Source of the DNA: Burkholderiaceae bacterium 16 | GTDB taxonomy: Bacteria; Pseudomonadota; Gammaproteobacteria; Burkholderiales; Burkholderiaceae | Assembly: GCA_000955785.1 (NCBI GenBank) | Contig: JYOD01000111.1 | Span: 43,118-107,117, forward strand | DNA length: 64,000 nt | Reading direction: 5' to 3' | Shown: in pieces, positions 26,273 through 34,471 of the stretch | Numbering within the stretch: position 1 is the stretch's first letter | How the letters are laid out: each line of letters starts with the position of its first letter | Position numbers and translations under genes: made by a program | Notes under the pieces: generated by a model | What the model saw: the letters and a program-made list of their open reading frames with translations, nothing else | Told to the model about the DNA's origin: nothing | Databases searched by the model: none

Positions 26273-26318
26273 TACATGAATATGTAGTATCGCAGGACCG
26301 ATCCACGGTACAAGATGG
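26273..26318 (+). repeat. Dispersed 40-nt repeat, copy 5
   Basis: Reads ACATGAATATGTAGTATCGC and then a divergent tail with GGTACAAGATGG; the head is near-identical to copies 4 and 8. Confidence 0.45.
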
Positions 26319-26442
26319 AGCCGCACCATAAGTCACGGTGCCATATCGCTGAACTCCCTACCGCGACCGTTCCACCCTGCCGCTCGAGCAAGCGGCCCTT
26401 TACGTGTAGCCGGTCTCCGCAGCGAGGGAAATCCGCAACTAG

Positions 26443-26484
26443 GGATTCTAGAAGGCAAGCCTCCCGATTCCAATAACATGAATG
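26443..26484 (-). repeat. Dispersed 40-nt repeat, copy 6 (divergent)
   Basis: Minus strand begins ACATTCATGTTATTGG and ends TTCTAGAATCC; it shares the TTCATGT head only. Confidence 0.35.
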
Positions 26485-26591
26485 TTGTAGAGCATTTACA
26501 TTTACCTCGCGCCCCTGGCCAACTGAACGACGTAATATCGACGAACAGGTCTCGGGCCGCCCCACACTACGTCCCGCGAATCGGATTCCAA

Positions 26592-26632
26592 CTTTATGTA
26601 ATTGCGAAGCATCACTGGGCTACCTATCATCC
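26592..26632 (+). repeat. Dispersed 40-nt repeat, copy 7
   Basis: Reads CTTTATGTAATTGCGAAGC, then about 8 bases, then GCTACCTATCATCC. Head and tail match the consensus. Confidence 0.5.
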
Positions 26633-26919
26633 GGGCAACTTACGCGAATAGCGGGATCCCGACGCTTGCTAGGGTCCCGCGACGGCGGATGGCGCCTTGC
26701 ATCACCGGGCGCGGCTTCATGCATCCACGCAAACAATTCTGCCGCACTTCGATTTTTCTCGACTCTCCCGCAATGGAAGCAGTTCCGGCAAGCATGGAAT
26801 CTAACTGAGACTCCTTCTAATCCGACGGTCGCGACGCCGCCCCAAGCATGGCGGCAACACCCAGCGTCGAGTCAGGCATCGATAAACTGTATTGCGATCG
26901 CCAATACCTTGCGACAGAC

Positions 26920-27663
26920 ATGAGACCAGCAACCTCGCCTACCGATACCGTGCATATCCTAGTCGCCGTCGATGATCCTGAGATGCGCCAGCTGATCGTC
27001 GACTATCTTGGCACCAACGACATACGCGTAACCTCGCTTCCGGATGCCCGCGGAGTTGAGGATGCACTGGCTCGCGAGACCATCGACCTGTTGATCGTTG
27101 CCGTAAAGCCTCCCGGCGATGACGGATTGCGACTAACCCAACGACTGCGGGATGACTCCGACTTGCCGATAATCCTGTTAGCCGGTCGGTCCGACGAGGC
27201 GGATCGTGTCATGGGGCTGGAGCTGGGGGCTGATGACTATCTCGTCAAGCCTTTCTCTAATCGCGAACTCCTCGCCAGGATACGTGCCCTGCTGCGTCGA
27301 TGCCGTCCACGCTACTCGGTAGCGGACCGGCTGACGCGTATTCGCGCCTATCGCTTCCAGGGATGGGAGCTGAACGTTCGATTGCGTCGCCTGATCCGTC
27401 CGGATGGAGCTGTCGTCGGTCTGACCAATGCCGAGTTCAACTTGTTGGCCGCATTTCTGAACGCACCGCAGTGCGTGCTGAGTCGCGACCAACTACTTGA
27501 GCTTTCCCGGCTGCACAACGACGAAGTCTATGAGCGTGCGATCGATGCACAAGTTGCGCGTCTCCGCAAAAAGCTAGGCATGGGGCAGGTCGCGGGAGAC
27601 ATCATTCGCACGGAGCGTGGTTTTGGCTACGTCTTCGCTGCCGCGACGGTACTTGTGAGCTGA
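26920..27663 (+). CDS. OmpR-type response regulator lacking phosphoacceptor Asp
   Basis: About 247 residues from ATG 26920; the frame is open to 26848. The receiver has VAVDDPE near 16-21 and the Lys motif YLVKPFSN. At the phosphoacceptor position it reads LLIVAVKPPGDDG, so residue 61 is Ala where the family has Asp (compare LDVMLPG). A winged-helix DNA-binding domain follows (LTNAEFNLLAAFL, then RAIDAQVARLRKKLG and IIRTERGFGYVF) and looks intact. A regulator of this sort cannot be switched by ordinary aspartyl phosphorylation, so it may be constitutive or controlled by another input. No sensor gene is adjacent. It converges on a FixJ-type regulator 62 bases away. Confidence 0.85.
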   Translation: MRPATSPTDTVHILVAVDDPEMRQLIVDYLGTNDIRVTSLPDARGVEDALARETIDLLIVAVKPPGDDGLRLTQRLRDDSDLPIILLAGRSDEADRVMGLELGADDYLVKPFSNRELLARIRALLRRCRPRYSVADRLTRIRAYRFQGWELNVRLRRLIRPDGAVVGLTNAEFNLLAAFLNAPQCVLSRDQLLELSRLHNDEVYERAIDAQVARLRKKLGMGQVAGDIIRTERGFGYVFAAATVLVS

Positions 27664-27725
27664 TCTGCTTGCCTCAATACACGAGGTGACACCTCGAACG
27701 AGCCTCGTGAGCAGCGCGGGCGGCG

Positions 27726-28361
27726 CTAACCTCCCCTGGCAGGCTGGTGTGTCTCCAGCCCCAGCCGGCTTGCTTGCCTGACGAGTGCGGCAAATGAGCC
27801 CGCTTGCATCTTCTTCATAATGTGACCGCGATGCACCTGCACGGTGTACTCAGTGATCCCCAGTACGTCAGCTGCCTGCTTGTTCAGCATACCCCCGACG
27901 AGCAAGGGGAGAAGCTCTTGCTCTCTTGGTGTCAGGGTTTCGTAAAGCGCCCGTAGCGCTGCAGCTTCCGCGGCTTCCCTGCGCTGTGCTCGCGTCTTGG
28001 CAATTGCGGTGTCAACGGCTCGGAGCAAGGCATCCTCACTGACGGGCTTCATCAGAAAATCGACGGCGCCGCCCTTCATTGCCAATACCGTGGAAGGCAC
28101 ATCATTCCTTCCCGTGATGAAGACGATGGAAGCATGGGAATGATTGATAACCTGCTCCTGGACTTCCAGGCCGCTCATGGCGGGCATGCGCATATCGAGA
28201 ATCAGGCACGCCACTGTGTCCCACTCAGCTTCTTCCAGAAACTCGTGCCCTGAGTTGAACGACCGCACACTTTTGCCATGGGCGCGCAGCAGGCTTGTGA
28301 GCGCTTCCCGGACGCGTGAATCGTCGTCTACTACGCACACAAATTCGTTGACCGACTCCAC
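27726..28361 (-). CDS. FixJ/NarL-type response regulator
   Basis: This 211-residue protein starts at GTG 28361 behind a GGAGG ribosome site. The receiver has CVVDDDSR, phosphoacceptor D56 in ACLILDMRMPAMSG, and FLMKPVSED. The LuxR-type helix-turn-helix is at about 143-200 (LTPREQELLPLLVGGMLNKQ, then TEYTVQVHRGHIMKKM). It has no adjacent kinase. Because giant kinases of the type at 12225-19334 usually work with FixJ-type regulators, this orphan is a reasonable candidate partner, but no sequence link proves it. Confidence 0.9.
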   Translation of the reverse strand: MESVNEFVCVVDDDSRVREALTSLLRAHGKSVRSFNSGHEFLEEAEWDTVACLILDMRMPAMSGLEVQEQVINHSHASIVFITGRNDVPSTVLAMKGGAVDFLMKPVSEDALLRAVDTAIAKTRAQRREAAEAAALRALYETLTPREQELLPLLVGGMLNKQAADVLGITEYTVQVHRGHIMKKMQAGSFAALVRQASRLGLETHQPARGG

Positions 28362-28480
28362 GGAACCGCCTCCATCTTGCGTCAGCGTGCGCGGCCCTCA
28401 TTGGGGCCGAGGGGATGAGACCCGCTATCACTGTGAATAGAAATACCATTTGAATTATAGCAAAGCGAGTATCAGACCAA

Positions 28481-28550
28481 CGTCCGGTAGCTGCCAAGTT
28501 GCACTACATGAATATGTCGTTTCGCGAAACCGCAAGACGATGTAGCGACC
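28481..28550. repeat. Dispersed 40-nt repeat, copy 8 (back-to-back halves)
   Basis: Around the shared core ACATGAATATGT (28506-28517), the minus side reads TTCATGTAGTGC and ends GCAGCTACCGG, while the plus side reads ATATGTCGTTTCGC and ends GATGTAGCG. It looks like two heads sharing a near-palindromic core. Confidence 0.4.
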
Positions 28551-28631
28551 GAGCAATGAGCCCCTTCGAGCACTTCATAACGCTCAGTCGGCGGGACGGC
28601 TCCAGGTGAAAGATGTCGCCGACACTCTAGC

Positions 28632-28675
28632 TTCATGTTCATGTAATAGCGATCCTGCTTCATCGAAGCTACGAT
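28632..28675 (+). repeat. Dispersed 40-nt repeat, copy 9
   Basis: Reads TTCATGTTCATGTAATAGCG, about 13 bases, then GAAGCTACGATC; TAGC and GCTA can pair. Confidence 0.6.
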
Positions 28676-29272
28676 CGGATCACCTTGAGCTTGCGACAGC
28701 GGCAAACACAGGGTCCTCGGTGCGCCGCAGTCGTTCCCGTGCTCGGCCACCGCGTTCGGGTATGTCGGCGTTCTCCCAGACTCGACGTCCCGCCCTTTGG
28801 TGCGCCCGGCCCGCTCTCGGCCGGCCACCATTCTTTTTGTGGATTGCCGACCCGACAGGACAAATCCACGAAAGTAATGCTCAGGTGGTATGAGCGCTTA
28901 AAGCGTGTGCTTCCTTTCAAAAGCGGGAAAAGCGAATACCGCACTCGAGTATTCCAACGCCACGACGGCAACGGATGGCACGCATCCCGGTGGTACTGCC
29001 CGCCTCACCAACAACCGGTCCGTTGTTGGCATTCATGGAGAAGAGTCGCTCGCCTACGGGCTCAAGGCGATCTACACCTACTACAGCAGAGCATTGGCCA
29101 TCCGCCACAACTTCTGGTTCCGGCATCGCGCTGCCAGGACGCGTAGTGGCAAATGCGCAACGACCTGCCAACGCGTCGATCTCCGCTTCGTTCCAATGTC
29201 CGGCTCCCGGGCGTGACTCGATGGCGGCCGTTCTCGTTCTCCGTTCTGCTCCGGGAATCCCGAGATCCCAGA

Positions 29273-29310
29273 TTCATGTAATAGGCGCAATTGAGCTTGC
29301 TGCCTATCAT
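29273..29310 (+). repeat. Dispersed 40-nt repeat, copy 10
   Basis: Reads TTCATGTAATAGGCG, about 13 bases, then TGCCTATCATC. ATAGGC pairs with GCCTAT, a different stem sequence from copy 3 with the same geometry. Confidence 0.6.
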
Positions 29311-29552
29311 CAAACCGGCAGATGATGCCGAAGCCCTGTTTGAGCAAGGGCCCCATCAGCTCAGCAAGCACCGCGTTTTTTAACTTTCCCTCGAAGCCAA
29401 CGAACACCGGCGCTTCGCGATTGGTGATCGCCGAGACAGGTTTGCACCGTCCCATGTCAAAGGGCGATGCGCTCACGCAGGTTGTGTCCGCTGTGCCTCT
29501 TTGAGGAAGCGACGGATCTGCAGCAATTACCCACCTTGAATGGAGATGCGAA

Positions 29553-31277
29553 ATGGCAACGATAGCTGCCGACTACATGGTTGGTACACTTGCAAGCGCC
29601 GGAGTCAAGCGCGTGTATGGCGTGGTGGGGGATTCACTGAACGGATTCACGGATTCCCTGCGTCGCGATGGTTCGATTGAATGGGTCCATATGCGGCACG
29701 AGGAGAGCGCGGCGTTCGCCGCTGGCGCCGAGGCTCATCTCACGGGGCAGCTCGCCGTATGCTGTGGAAGCTGCGGTCCTGGGAATCTGCACCTCATCAA
29801 TGGTTTGTTTGACTGTCATCGAAACGGTGTTCCTGTTCTCGCTATCGCTGCGCATATTCCAAGTACGGAAATCGGGACCGACTATTTTCAGGCTACCCAT
29901 CCCGAGGTGCTGTTCAAGGAGTGTAGTCACTATGTCGAACTCGTATCGAGTCCGGATCAATTGCCACAGATTCTCGACCGTGCCATTCGGACGGCAATCG
30001 GACGTAGAGGCGTCGCGGTGGTTGTCGTCCCGGGAAATGTAGCACTTGGCCCGCTCACAAAATCTGTGCCGAACTGGAGCGCGCCTTCGGCTCCGTTGAT
30101 TCGCCCATCGAACGCCGAAGTTGCCAGACTCGCAAATCTGCTGAACCGGTCGTCGCGTGTGACATTGCTCTGTGGGGCTGGTTGCAAGGATTCGCACGCG
30201 GAAGTCGTCGAACTCGCCCGCAAGCTGCAGGCCCCCATCGTGCACGCGCTGCGAGGCAAGGAGTACATCGAGTACGACAACCCGTTCGACGTTGGAATGA
30301 CGGGACTCATTGGATTCGCTTCCGGTTACTCCGCGATGAAAAGCTGCGACATGCTGCTGATGCTGGGTACCGATTTCCCCTATCGCCAGTTCTACCCCGA
30401 AGGGGTCACCATCGCGCAAGTCGATATCAGGGCGGAAGCGCTCGGCAACCGGTGTCCACTGGACCTCGGGGTGCTGGGAACCGTCAAGGATACGCTCGGC
30501 GAACTGCTTCCGCTGATTGCCGAGAAGACCGACCGCAGCTTCCTCGACCGGGCACTCGAAGACTATCGCAAGGCTCGGAGTCATCTGGACGCGCTGGCGG
30601 AGCCCGAAGCAGGCGGAAACACCGTCCTCCATCCGCAATACATAACGCGGCTCGTCAGCGAGCTTGCGGATGACGACGCCATCTTCTCCTGCGATGTCGG
30701 CACGCCCGTCGCATGGGCTGCCAGATACCTGAAGATGAACGGCAAGCGGCGTCTGATTGGATCGTTCAATCACGGATCGATGGCCAACTCGCTGTTGCAT
30801 TCCATTGGCGCACAGGCGACCTTCCCGAACCGGCAAGTGATTTCGATGTCCGGCGACGGCGGATTCACCATGATGATGGGTGAGTTTTTGACGCTCGTTC
30901 AAGCAGGATTGCCGGTCAAAGTCGTCGTGCTCAACAACGGAACACTAGGCTTCGTGGAAATGGAGATGAAGGCCAATGGGTTCCTGGATACCGGATGTGA
31001 CTTGAAGAATCCGAACTTTGCCGCGATGGCCAATGCAATGGGCATCAAGGGCGTGCGCGTCGAGCGTCCCGCAGACCTGGAAGGCGCCCTGCGCGAAGCC
31101 TTTGCACACCCGGGCCCCGCCCTGGTTGACGTAGTGAGCGCGCGCCAGGAGCTCGTGATGCCTCCTGCGGCCACCGCTGACCAAGCGTACAGATTTGGCT
31201 TGTTCATGCTCCGTGCAGTGATGGACGGTCGGGGACAGCAGCTTATCGACCTCGCAAAGGTCAATCTGTTCCGGTAG
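29553..31277 (+). CDS. poxB: Pyruvate dehydrogenase (quinone) / pyruvate oxidase
   Basis: This 574-residue protein matches PoxB throughout. The ThDP-activating Glu is E50 in HMRHEESAAFAAGAEA. The FAD/central domain follows, then the ThDP motif SGDGGFTMMMGEFLT through VVVLNNGTLG. The C-terminal tail GRGQQLIDLAKVNLFR is the amphipathic lipid-binding segment that attaches the enzyme to the inner membrane when pyruvate is bound. It converts pyruvate to acetate and CO2, passing electrons to ubiquinone. It is followed 51 bases later by an MFS transporter gene, probably cotranscribed. The start has a GGAGATGCGAA leader. Confidence 0.95.
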   Translation: MATIAADYMVGTLASAGVKRVYGVVGDSLNGFTDSLRRDGSIEWVHMRHEESAAFAAGAEAHLTGQLAVCCGSCGPGNLHLINGLFDCHRNGVPVLAIAAHIPSTEIGTDYFQATHPEVLFKECSHYVELVSSPDQLPQILDRAIRTAIGRRGVAVVVVPGNVALGPLTKSVPNWSAPSAPLIRPSNAEVARLANLLNRSSRVTLLCGAGCKDSHAEVVELARKLQAPIVHALRGKEYIEYDNPFDVGMTGLIGFASGYSAMKSCDMLLMLGTDFPYRQFYPEGVTIAQVDIRAEALGNRCPLDLGVLGTVKDTLGELLPLIAEKTDRSFLDRALEDYRKARSHLDALAEPEAGGNTVLHPQYITRLVSELADDDAIFSCDVGTPVAWAARYLKMNGKRRLIGSFNHGSMANSLLHSIGAQATFPNRQVISMSGDGGFTMMMGEFLTLVQAGLPVKVVVLNNGTLGFVEMEMKANGFLDTGCDLKNPNFAAMANAMGIKGVRVERPADLEGALREAFAHPGPALVDVVSARQELVMPPAATADQAYRFGLFMLRAVMDGRGQQLIDLAKVNLFR

Positions 31278-31328
31278 TGCTTTTGCACAAGTGCGTACGG
31301 GCCAATGTCGTCCAAGGGAGATCGAATC

Positions 31329-32606
31329 ATGTCCAGCAATGTCGCGAGCACTACTGCAAACCTTGCATCAGACCGCGAGACCATACACATGGGTTTTGTG
31401 ATCGCATGGATCTTTTGCGTCGTGTTCTACTTCATGCAGTACGCGCTGCGGTCCGCGCCGGGCGTGATGATGCCCGAGCTGAGCGCGGCGTTCGCCCGCG
31501 ATGTGGTGGGCGTGGGCGCGCTCGTCGGCCTGTACTACTACAGCTATTCGGTGTTTTCGATCGTTGTCGGCGCGGCGCTCGACCGGCTCGGCGGCAAGGC
31601 TGTCATTCCAGCTGGCATCATTCTCGTTGCCGTCGGGGCAGCACTGTTCGGCCTGGGCACCGTGGTGATCGCGGAAATCGGCCGCCTGCTGCAAGGCGCG
31701 GGCTCGGCGTGCGCATTTATCGGGGCCGTGTATCTCGCCACGCATGGCTTTCCCCCGCGCTATCTCGCGACAGCGGTCGGCTTCACTCAATGCTTCGGAA
31801 TGCTGGGCGGGTTCGCGGGCCAGTTCGCCGTCGGCCAGTTGATTCACGGCCTCATCACGTGGCAGCAGTTTTGGTGGCTGTCTGGCCTCGCAATCTTTGT
31901 GATTGCCGTACTGGTATTCATCGCGACGCCGGCAGGCCATGACGACAGCCCAGCAAGCCAAGGCTCGTTGCTGAAGATGTTCGCGCCGTACAAAGAGGTG
32001 CTGTCCAACCCGCAGTCTTATCTTTGCGGCTTCTGCGCTGGCCTGCTGTTCTTGCCGACCACGATCGGCGACATGATCTGGGGTATACCGTTCCTGCACA
32101 ACAGTCTCCACGTCAGCTATGCCGAAGCCGTCAATCGCGCCAGCATGGTGCCGCTCGGCTGGGTGATCGGCTGCCCGCTGCTCGGGTACGTCTCCGACCA
32201 TCTGGGCCGGCGCAAGCCGGTGCTGATCGCCGGCGCGTTGCTCATGCTTGTGTCCGGTGCCGGCATTTTCTATCTGCCGCCCGGCGTGGTGCCGCCTTAC
32301 GTGCTCGGTCTGCTGCTTGGCATCGGCTCGGGCGCGGCCATGTTGCCATATACGATAATCAAGGAAGTCAATTCGGACGATGTGAAAGGCAGCGCGACCG
32401 GAGCGATCAACTTCCTCGTGTTCACATTCAGCGCTTTGCTCACGCCCGCATATGGCAAGGTGCTCGCCCACATCGCAAATGGCGGCGCAATGAATCTGGC
32501 GGTGTTCCGTGCAGCAAGCATATGGCTGATCGGCGGCATCGTGCTTGCAATCATCCTTGCGCTGTTCCTGCGTGAGACCGGACCGCGAGGGCGCGCGACG
32601 GCGTGA
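31329..32606 (+). CDS. MFS transporter (12 TM)
   Basis: About 425 residues from ATG 31329, chosen because GGGAG lies 7-8 bases upstream; an in-frame upstream start at 31305 lacks this. Twelve hydrophobic segments are visible in two blocks of six around a central cytoplasmic loop (PAGHDDSPASQGS). The MFS loop motif appears as GAALDRLGGKAV between helices 2 and 3 and is repeated as GYVSDHLGRRKPV in the second half. N-terminal FYFMQYALRSAPGVMMPEL resembles organic-acid or sugar-acid permeases. Placed right after poxB, it may import or export a small organic acid; the substrate is not determined. Confidence 0.85.
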   Translation: MSSNVASTTANLASDRETIHMGFVIAWIFCVVFYFMQYALRSAPGVMMPELSAAFARDVVGVGALVGLYYYSYSVFSIVVGAALDRLGGKAVIPAGIILVAVGAALFGLGTVVIAEIGRLLQGAGSACAFIGAVYLATHGFPPRYLATAVGFTQCFGMLGGFAGQFAVGQLIHGLITWQQFWWLSGLAIFVIAVLVFIATPAGHDDSPASQGSLLKMFAPYKEVLSNPQSYLCGFCAGLLFLPTTIGDMIWGIPFLHNSLHVSYAEAVNRASMVPLGWVIGCPLLGYVSDHLGRRKPVLIAGALLMLVSGAGIFYLPPGVVPPYVLGLLLGIGSGAAMLPYTIIKEVNSDDVKGSATGAINFLVFTFSALLTPAYGKVLAHIANGGAMNLAVFRAASIWLIGGIVLAIILALFLRETGPRGRATA

Positions 32607-33083
32607 GCCTGAGCAGAACGCCGATCAATGAACCGCTGAGTGCGTGGCCCTACACGGGTGTTGAGGGAAGCCGTTAAAGGCCCTGGAATACCGGCCCGCA
32701 TAGGAGTATGCGTCTCAGTATCAAAGAGACGGAGAGATGTTCACAAGTCGATGCTGTATATCCATACAGATATCTCAACTTTCGGCAATCTCTCTCTGAC
32801 GGCTCCTCTATCCTTCGCGCCATGCGCAAATGCTATCGGGTGCGCACTGATTTCATCCCGGATTTTGTCCTACAGGCCGGTCGTCATTGCGAGGCGCCAT
32901 GACAGCAAGTCGGGACTTGCGCGTAGGCCGCGCGCGGCCAGCCTGAGCCATTTCGCCCTGCCGTAGGCGCTTTTCGCGCGCAGTATCACGGACCTATCCC
33001 GCGCGCTTTCAATGCCGCGCGTCAGCCACTGCATGCTCGGACATTTCAGATTGCTGCACCTCGGCTAGCGCCGCTGCCCCAGC
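32607..33083. other. Intergenic region, nothing recognised
   Basis: The converging MFS and BON genes leave about 480 bases with no supported frame, RNA or terminator that I can see. Confidence 0.45.
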
Positions 33084-33536
33084 CTATTTCCCGACCTGCA
33101 TACCATCTACCACTGATTGCACGCCATCCACTGCACGGACTGCATTCAGAGCGGACAGCTTCTCCGAGTCATTTTGTACTTTGCCCTCGAGGTGCACGAC
33201 ACCGTTTTCAGTTCGCACTCGAATTCCGGTTGGCCTGATCCCTTCCGTGGCAAGAAGCTCGGCTTTTACTTTCATCGTGATGGCACTGTCGCTGGATTTC
33301 GTCGAGGATTCCGCAGACGGGGCAGATTTCGCCATGCCGGTGGAGTCATACTTTGGCGCGGTGCGATTGCTTGGTGCCTCGGGAAGCCCAGGCATGCCCG
33401 GTGCACTGCTCATGGGGGGAGCACCATCCGTTGCAGCCAGTATACTGCCGACATCCCGCCAGGCAGTCTCATTGCCCGAAGCAGCAAGCAATCCAACAGC
33501 GCTAGCAAGCCACATCTTTTGGATTGATTTCATCAC
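33084..33536 (-). CDS. BON-domain periplasmic protein
   Basis: This 150-residue protein starts with a hydrophobic export segment (MWLASAVGLLAASG). A low-complexity Pro/Ser/Met linker follows (residues 37-82), and then one BON domain: AITMKVKAELLATEGI, RVRTENGVVHLEGKV and AVDGVQSVVDGM. BON domains bind membranes or phospholipids; OsmY-like members respond to envelope stress. The length is short, with one BON repeat where OsmY has two. It stands alone on the minus strand. The first two codons are both ATG. Confidence 0.85.
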   Translation of the reverse strand: MMKSIQKMWLASAVGLLAASGNETAWRDVGSILAATDGAPPMSSAPGMPGLPEAPSNRTAPKYDSTGMAKSAPSAESSTKSSDSAITMKVKAELLATEGIRPTGIRVRTENGVVHLEGKVQNDSEKLSALNAVRAVDGVQSVVDGMQVGK

Positions 33537-33895
33537 TGTCTCCTACTGGTACTTCTGCGGGTCGTCGCGCATAGCGATGCCACATCGCGGCCCCGCGCGC
33601 TATACAAAAAGGACACGCGAGAAGAGGAAGGAGTTCCGCGGCGGTCTGGCTACGTTACACCCAGAAACAGGCCTTACGATTTGTACACCAGCGCATACCA
33701 TCAGAGGGTGAATCGCCCTAACGCCACTTCCAAGGCGCTCAGGAAGCAGGGACGTCACTTCCCTTTGTCATATGCAGTAAGGAAATGTATCCTGCGTTGC
33801 GAGGTTGGACATGGCGATAGAAAGTTGGCTTTTCAACGGCGCAGCCGCCGGCTGCATGACCTTCAGCAATCCTATCCCCTTCGCAGGAGACGAAG
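33537..33895. other. Divergent intergenic region
   Basis: About 360 bases between the divergent BON and small winged-helix-like genes. It should hold both promoters; no clear hexamers or RNA seen. The AGGAG ribosome site for the plus-strand gene is at its right end. Confidence 0.4.
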
Positions 33896-34093
33896 ATGCT
33901 CAGTCCTCATGAAATCGCCGCCTTGATGCTTCTCGATAGTGCAAACGGGAATTTCGAATTGGACCCTGCCGACCTCAAAAGCCTCGTGCGTCAGCAGCTC
34001 GTACAACTGGAACGACTAGCACACGACCGTAGCCAAGTTCGCCTCACAAACCACGGACGCAACTTTCTGGACAGCGTCGCCAAGAGGCGCTGA
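33896..34093 (+). CDS. Small winged-helix-like protein
   Basis: This 65-residue protein starts at ATG 33896 with an AGGAG ribosome site seven to eight bases upstream. The pattern DLKSLVRQQLVQLER, then SQVRLTNHGRNFL, resembles the recognition helix and wing of small winged-helix proteins (…LV…L…LT..G). It is too short for a complete regulator with a dimer domain. Its function is unknown. It is followed after 185 bases by a Rho-independent terminator. Confidence 0.65.
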   Translation: MLSPHEIAALMLLDSANGNFELDPADLKSLVRQQLVQLERLAHDRSQVRLTNHGRNFLDSVAKRR

Positions 34094-34277
34094 ACGGCTA
34101 CCTACGTGGGCCATGCCTTGACTACCTTGCGATGCCTAGCCGCACACTCCCCAGCGCACCTAGCAAGTCCCGCGTTATCCAGTTCTGCCAGCGCATCCCA
34201 TCGAGAGAGTTATGTTCTCTCGGACCTAACTCCACTAGAGTGATACGGGCCAAACGCGATTGCCCCGTCTTTCCTTC

Positions 34278-34312
34278 AGCACCCGCTCCTTCCCGGCAGC
34301 GGGTGCTTTTTT
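34278..34312 (+). terminator. Rho-independent terminator
   Basis: A 10-bp perfect stem (AGCACCCGCT / AGCGGGTGCT) with a 10-base loop is followed by TTTTTT. It ends transcription from the small gene at 33896-34093 or from an RNA arising between them. A second hairpin, CGAGAGA/TCTCTCG, lies at 34202-34222. Confidence 0.85.
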
Positions 34313-34436
34313 ATGGGCTCGGCACGCGCAAGTCGGACTGCGCCCTATGGCCGCCAGTACCGCGCGCCACTGTCACCCATTCTGGCCGGCCGGATAATGT
34401 GAGGAATTTGTTAAATCTGATGTTATTTCTGAGTAG

Positions 34437-34465
34437 TTGTCATATACGCCACGTTAGCGTAGATT
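34437..34465 (+). promoter_or_regulatory. Sigma-70-type promoter of small RNA candidate
   Basis: TTGTCA (34437-34442) and TAGATT (34460-34465) are separated by exactly 17 bases. The predicted first base, about 34472, coincides with the base of a perfect hairpin. No start codon with a ribosome site follows. Confidence 0.65.
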
Positions 34466-34471
34466 GATCTC

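Larger units (their letters stand above)
26050..26919. other. 870-base gene-poor gap with three repeat copies
   Basis: No credible gene is present. It contains repeat copies at 26273-26318, 26443-26484 and 26592-26632, the densest cluster in the window. The last 70 bases lead into the OmpR-type gene. Confidence 0.5.
28362..29552. other. 1.2-kb gene-poor gap with three repeat copies
   Basis: No gene is recognised. Repeat copies lie at 28481-28550, 28632-28675 and 29273-29310. A minus frame at about 29330-29476 (APVFVGFEGKLKNAVLAEL) looks protein-like for 45 residues but has no ribosome site and no family. The poxB promoter should lie near the right end. Confidence 0.45.

Noticed and set aside
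27664..27725. Hairpin between the two convergent regulators as a terminator
   Set aside because: CGAGGTG/CACCTCG can pair but the loop is too short and there is no T-run on either strand.
28685..29146. 153-codon plus frame in the gap before poxB
   Set aside because: No motif, no ribosome site, runs through two repeat copies; codon pattern unlike local genes.
29634..30902. 422-codon minus-strand frame inside poxB
   Set aside because: Antisense shadow of PoxB; low-complexity His/Arg-rich translation and no ribosome site.
31368..32471. 367-codon minus-strand frame opposite the MFS transporter
   Set aside because: Highly charged shadow typical of antisense reading of a membrane protein.
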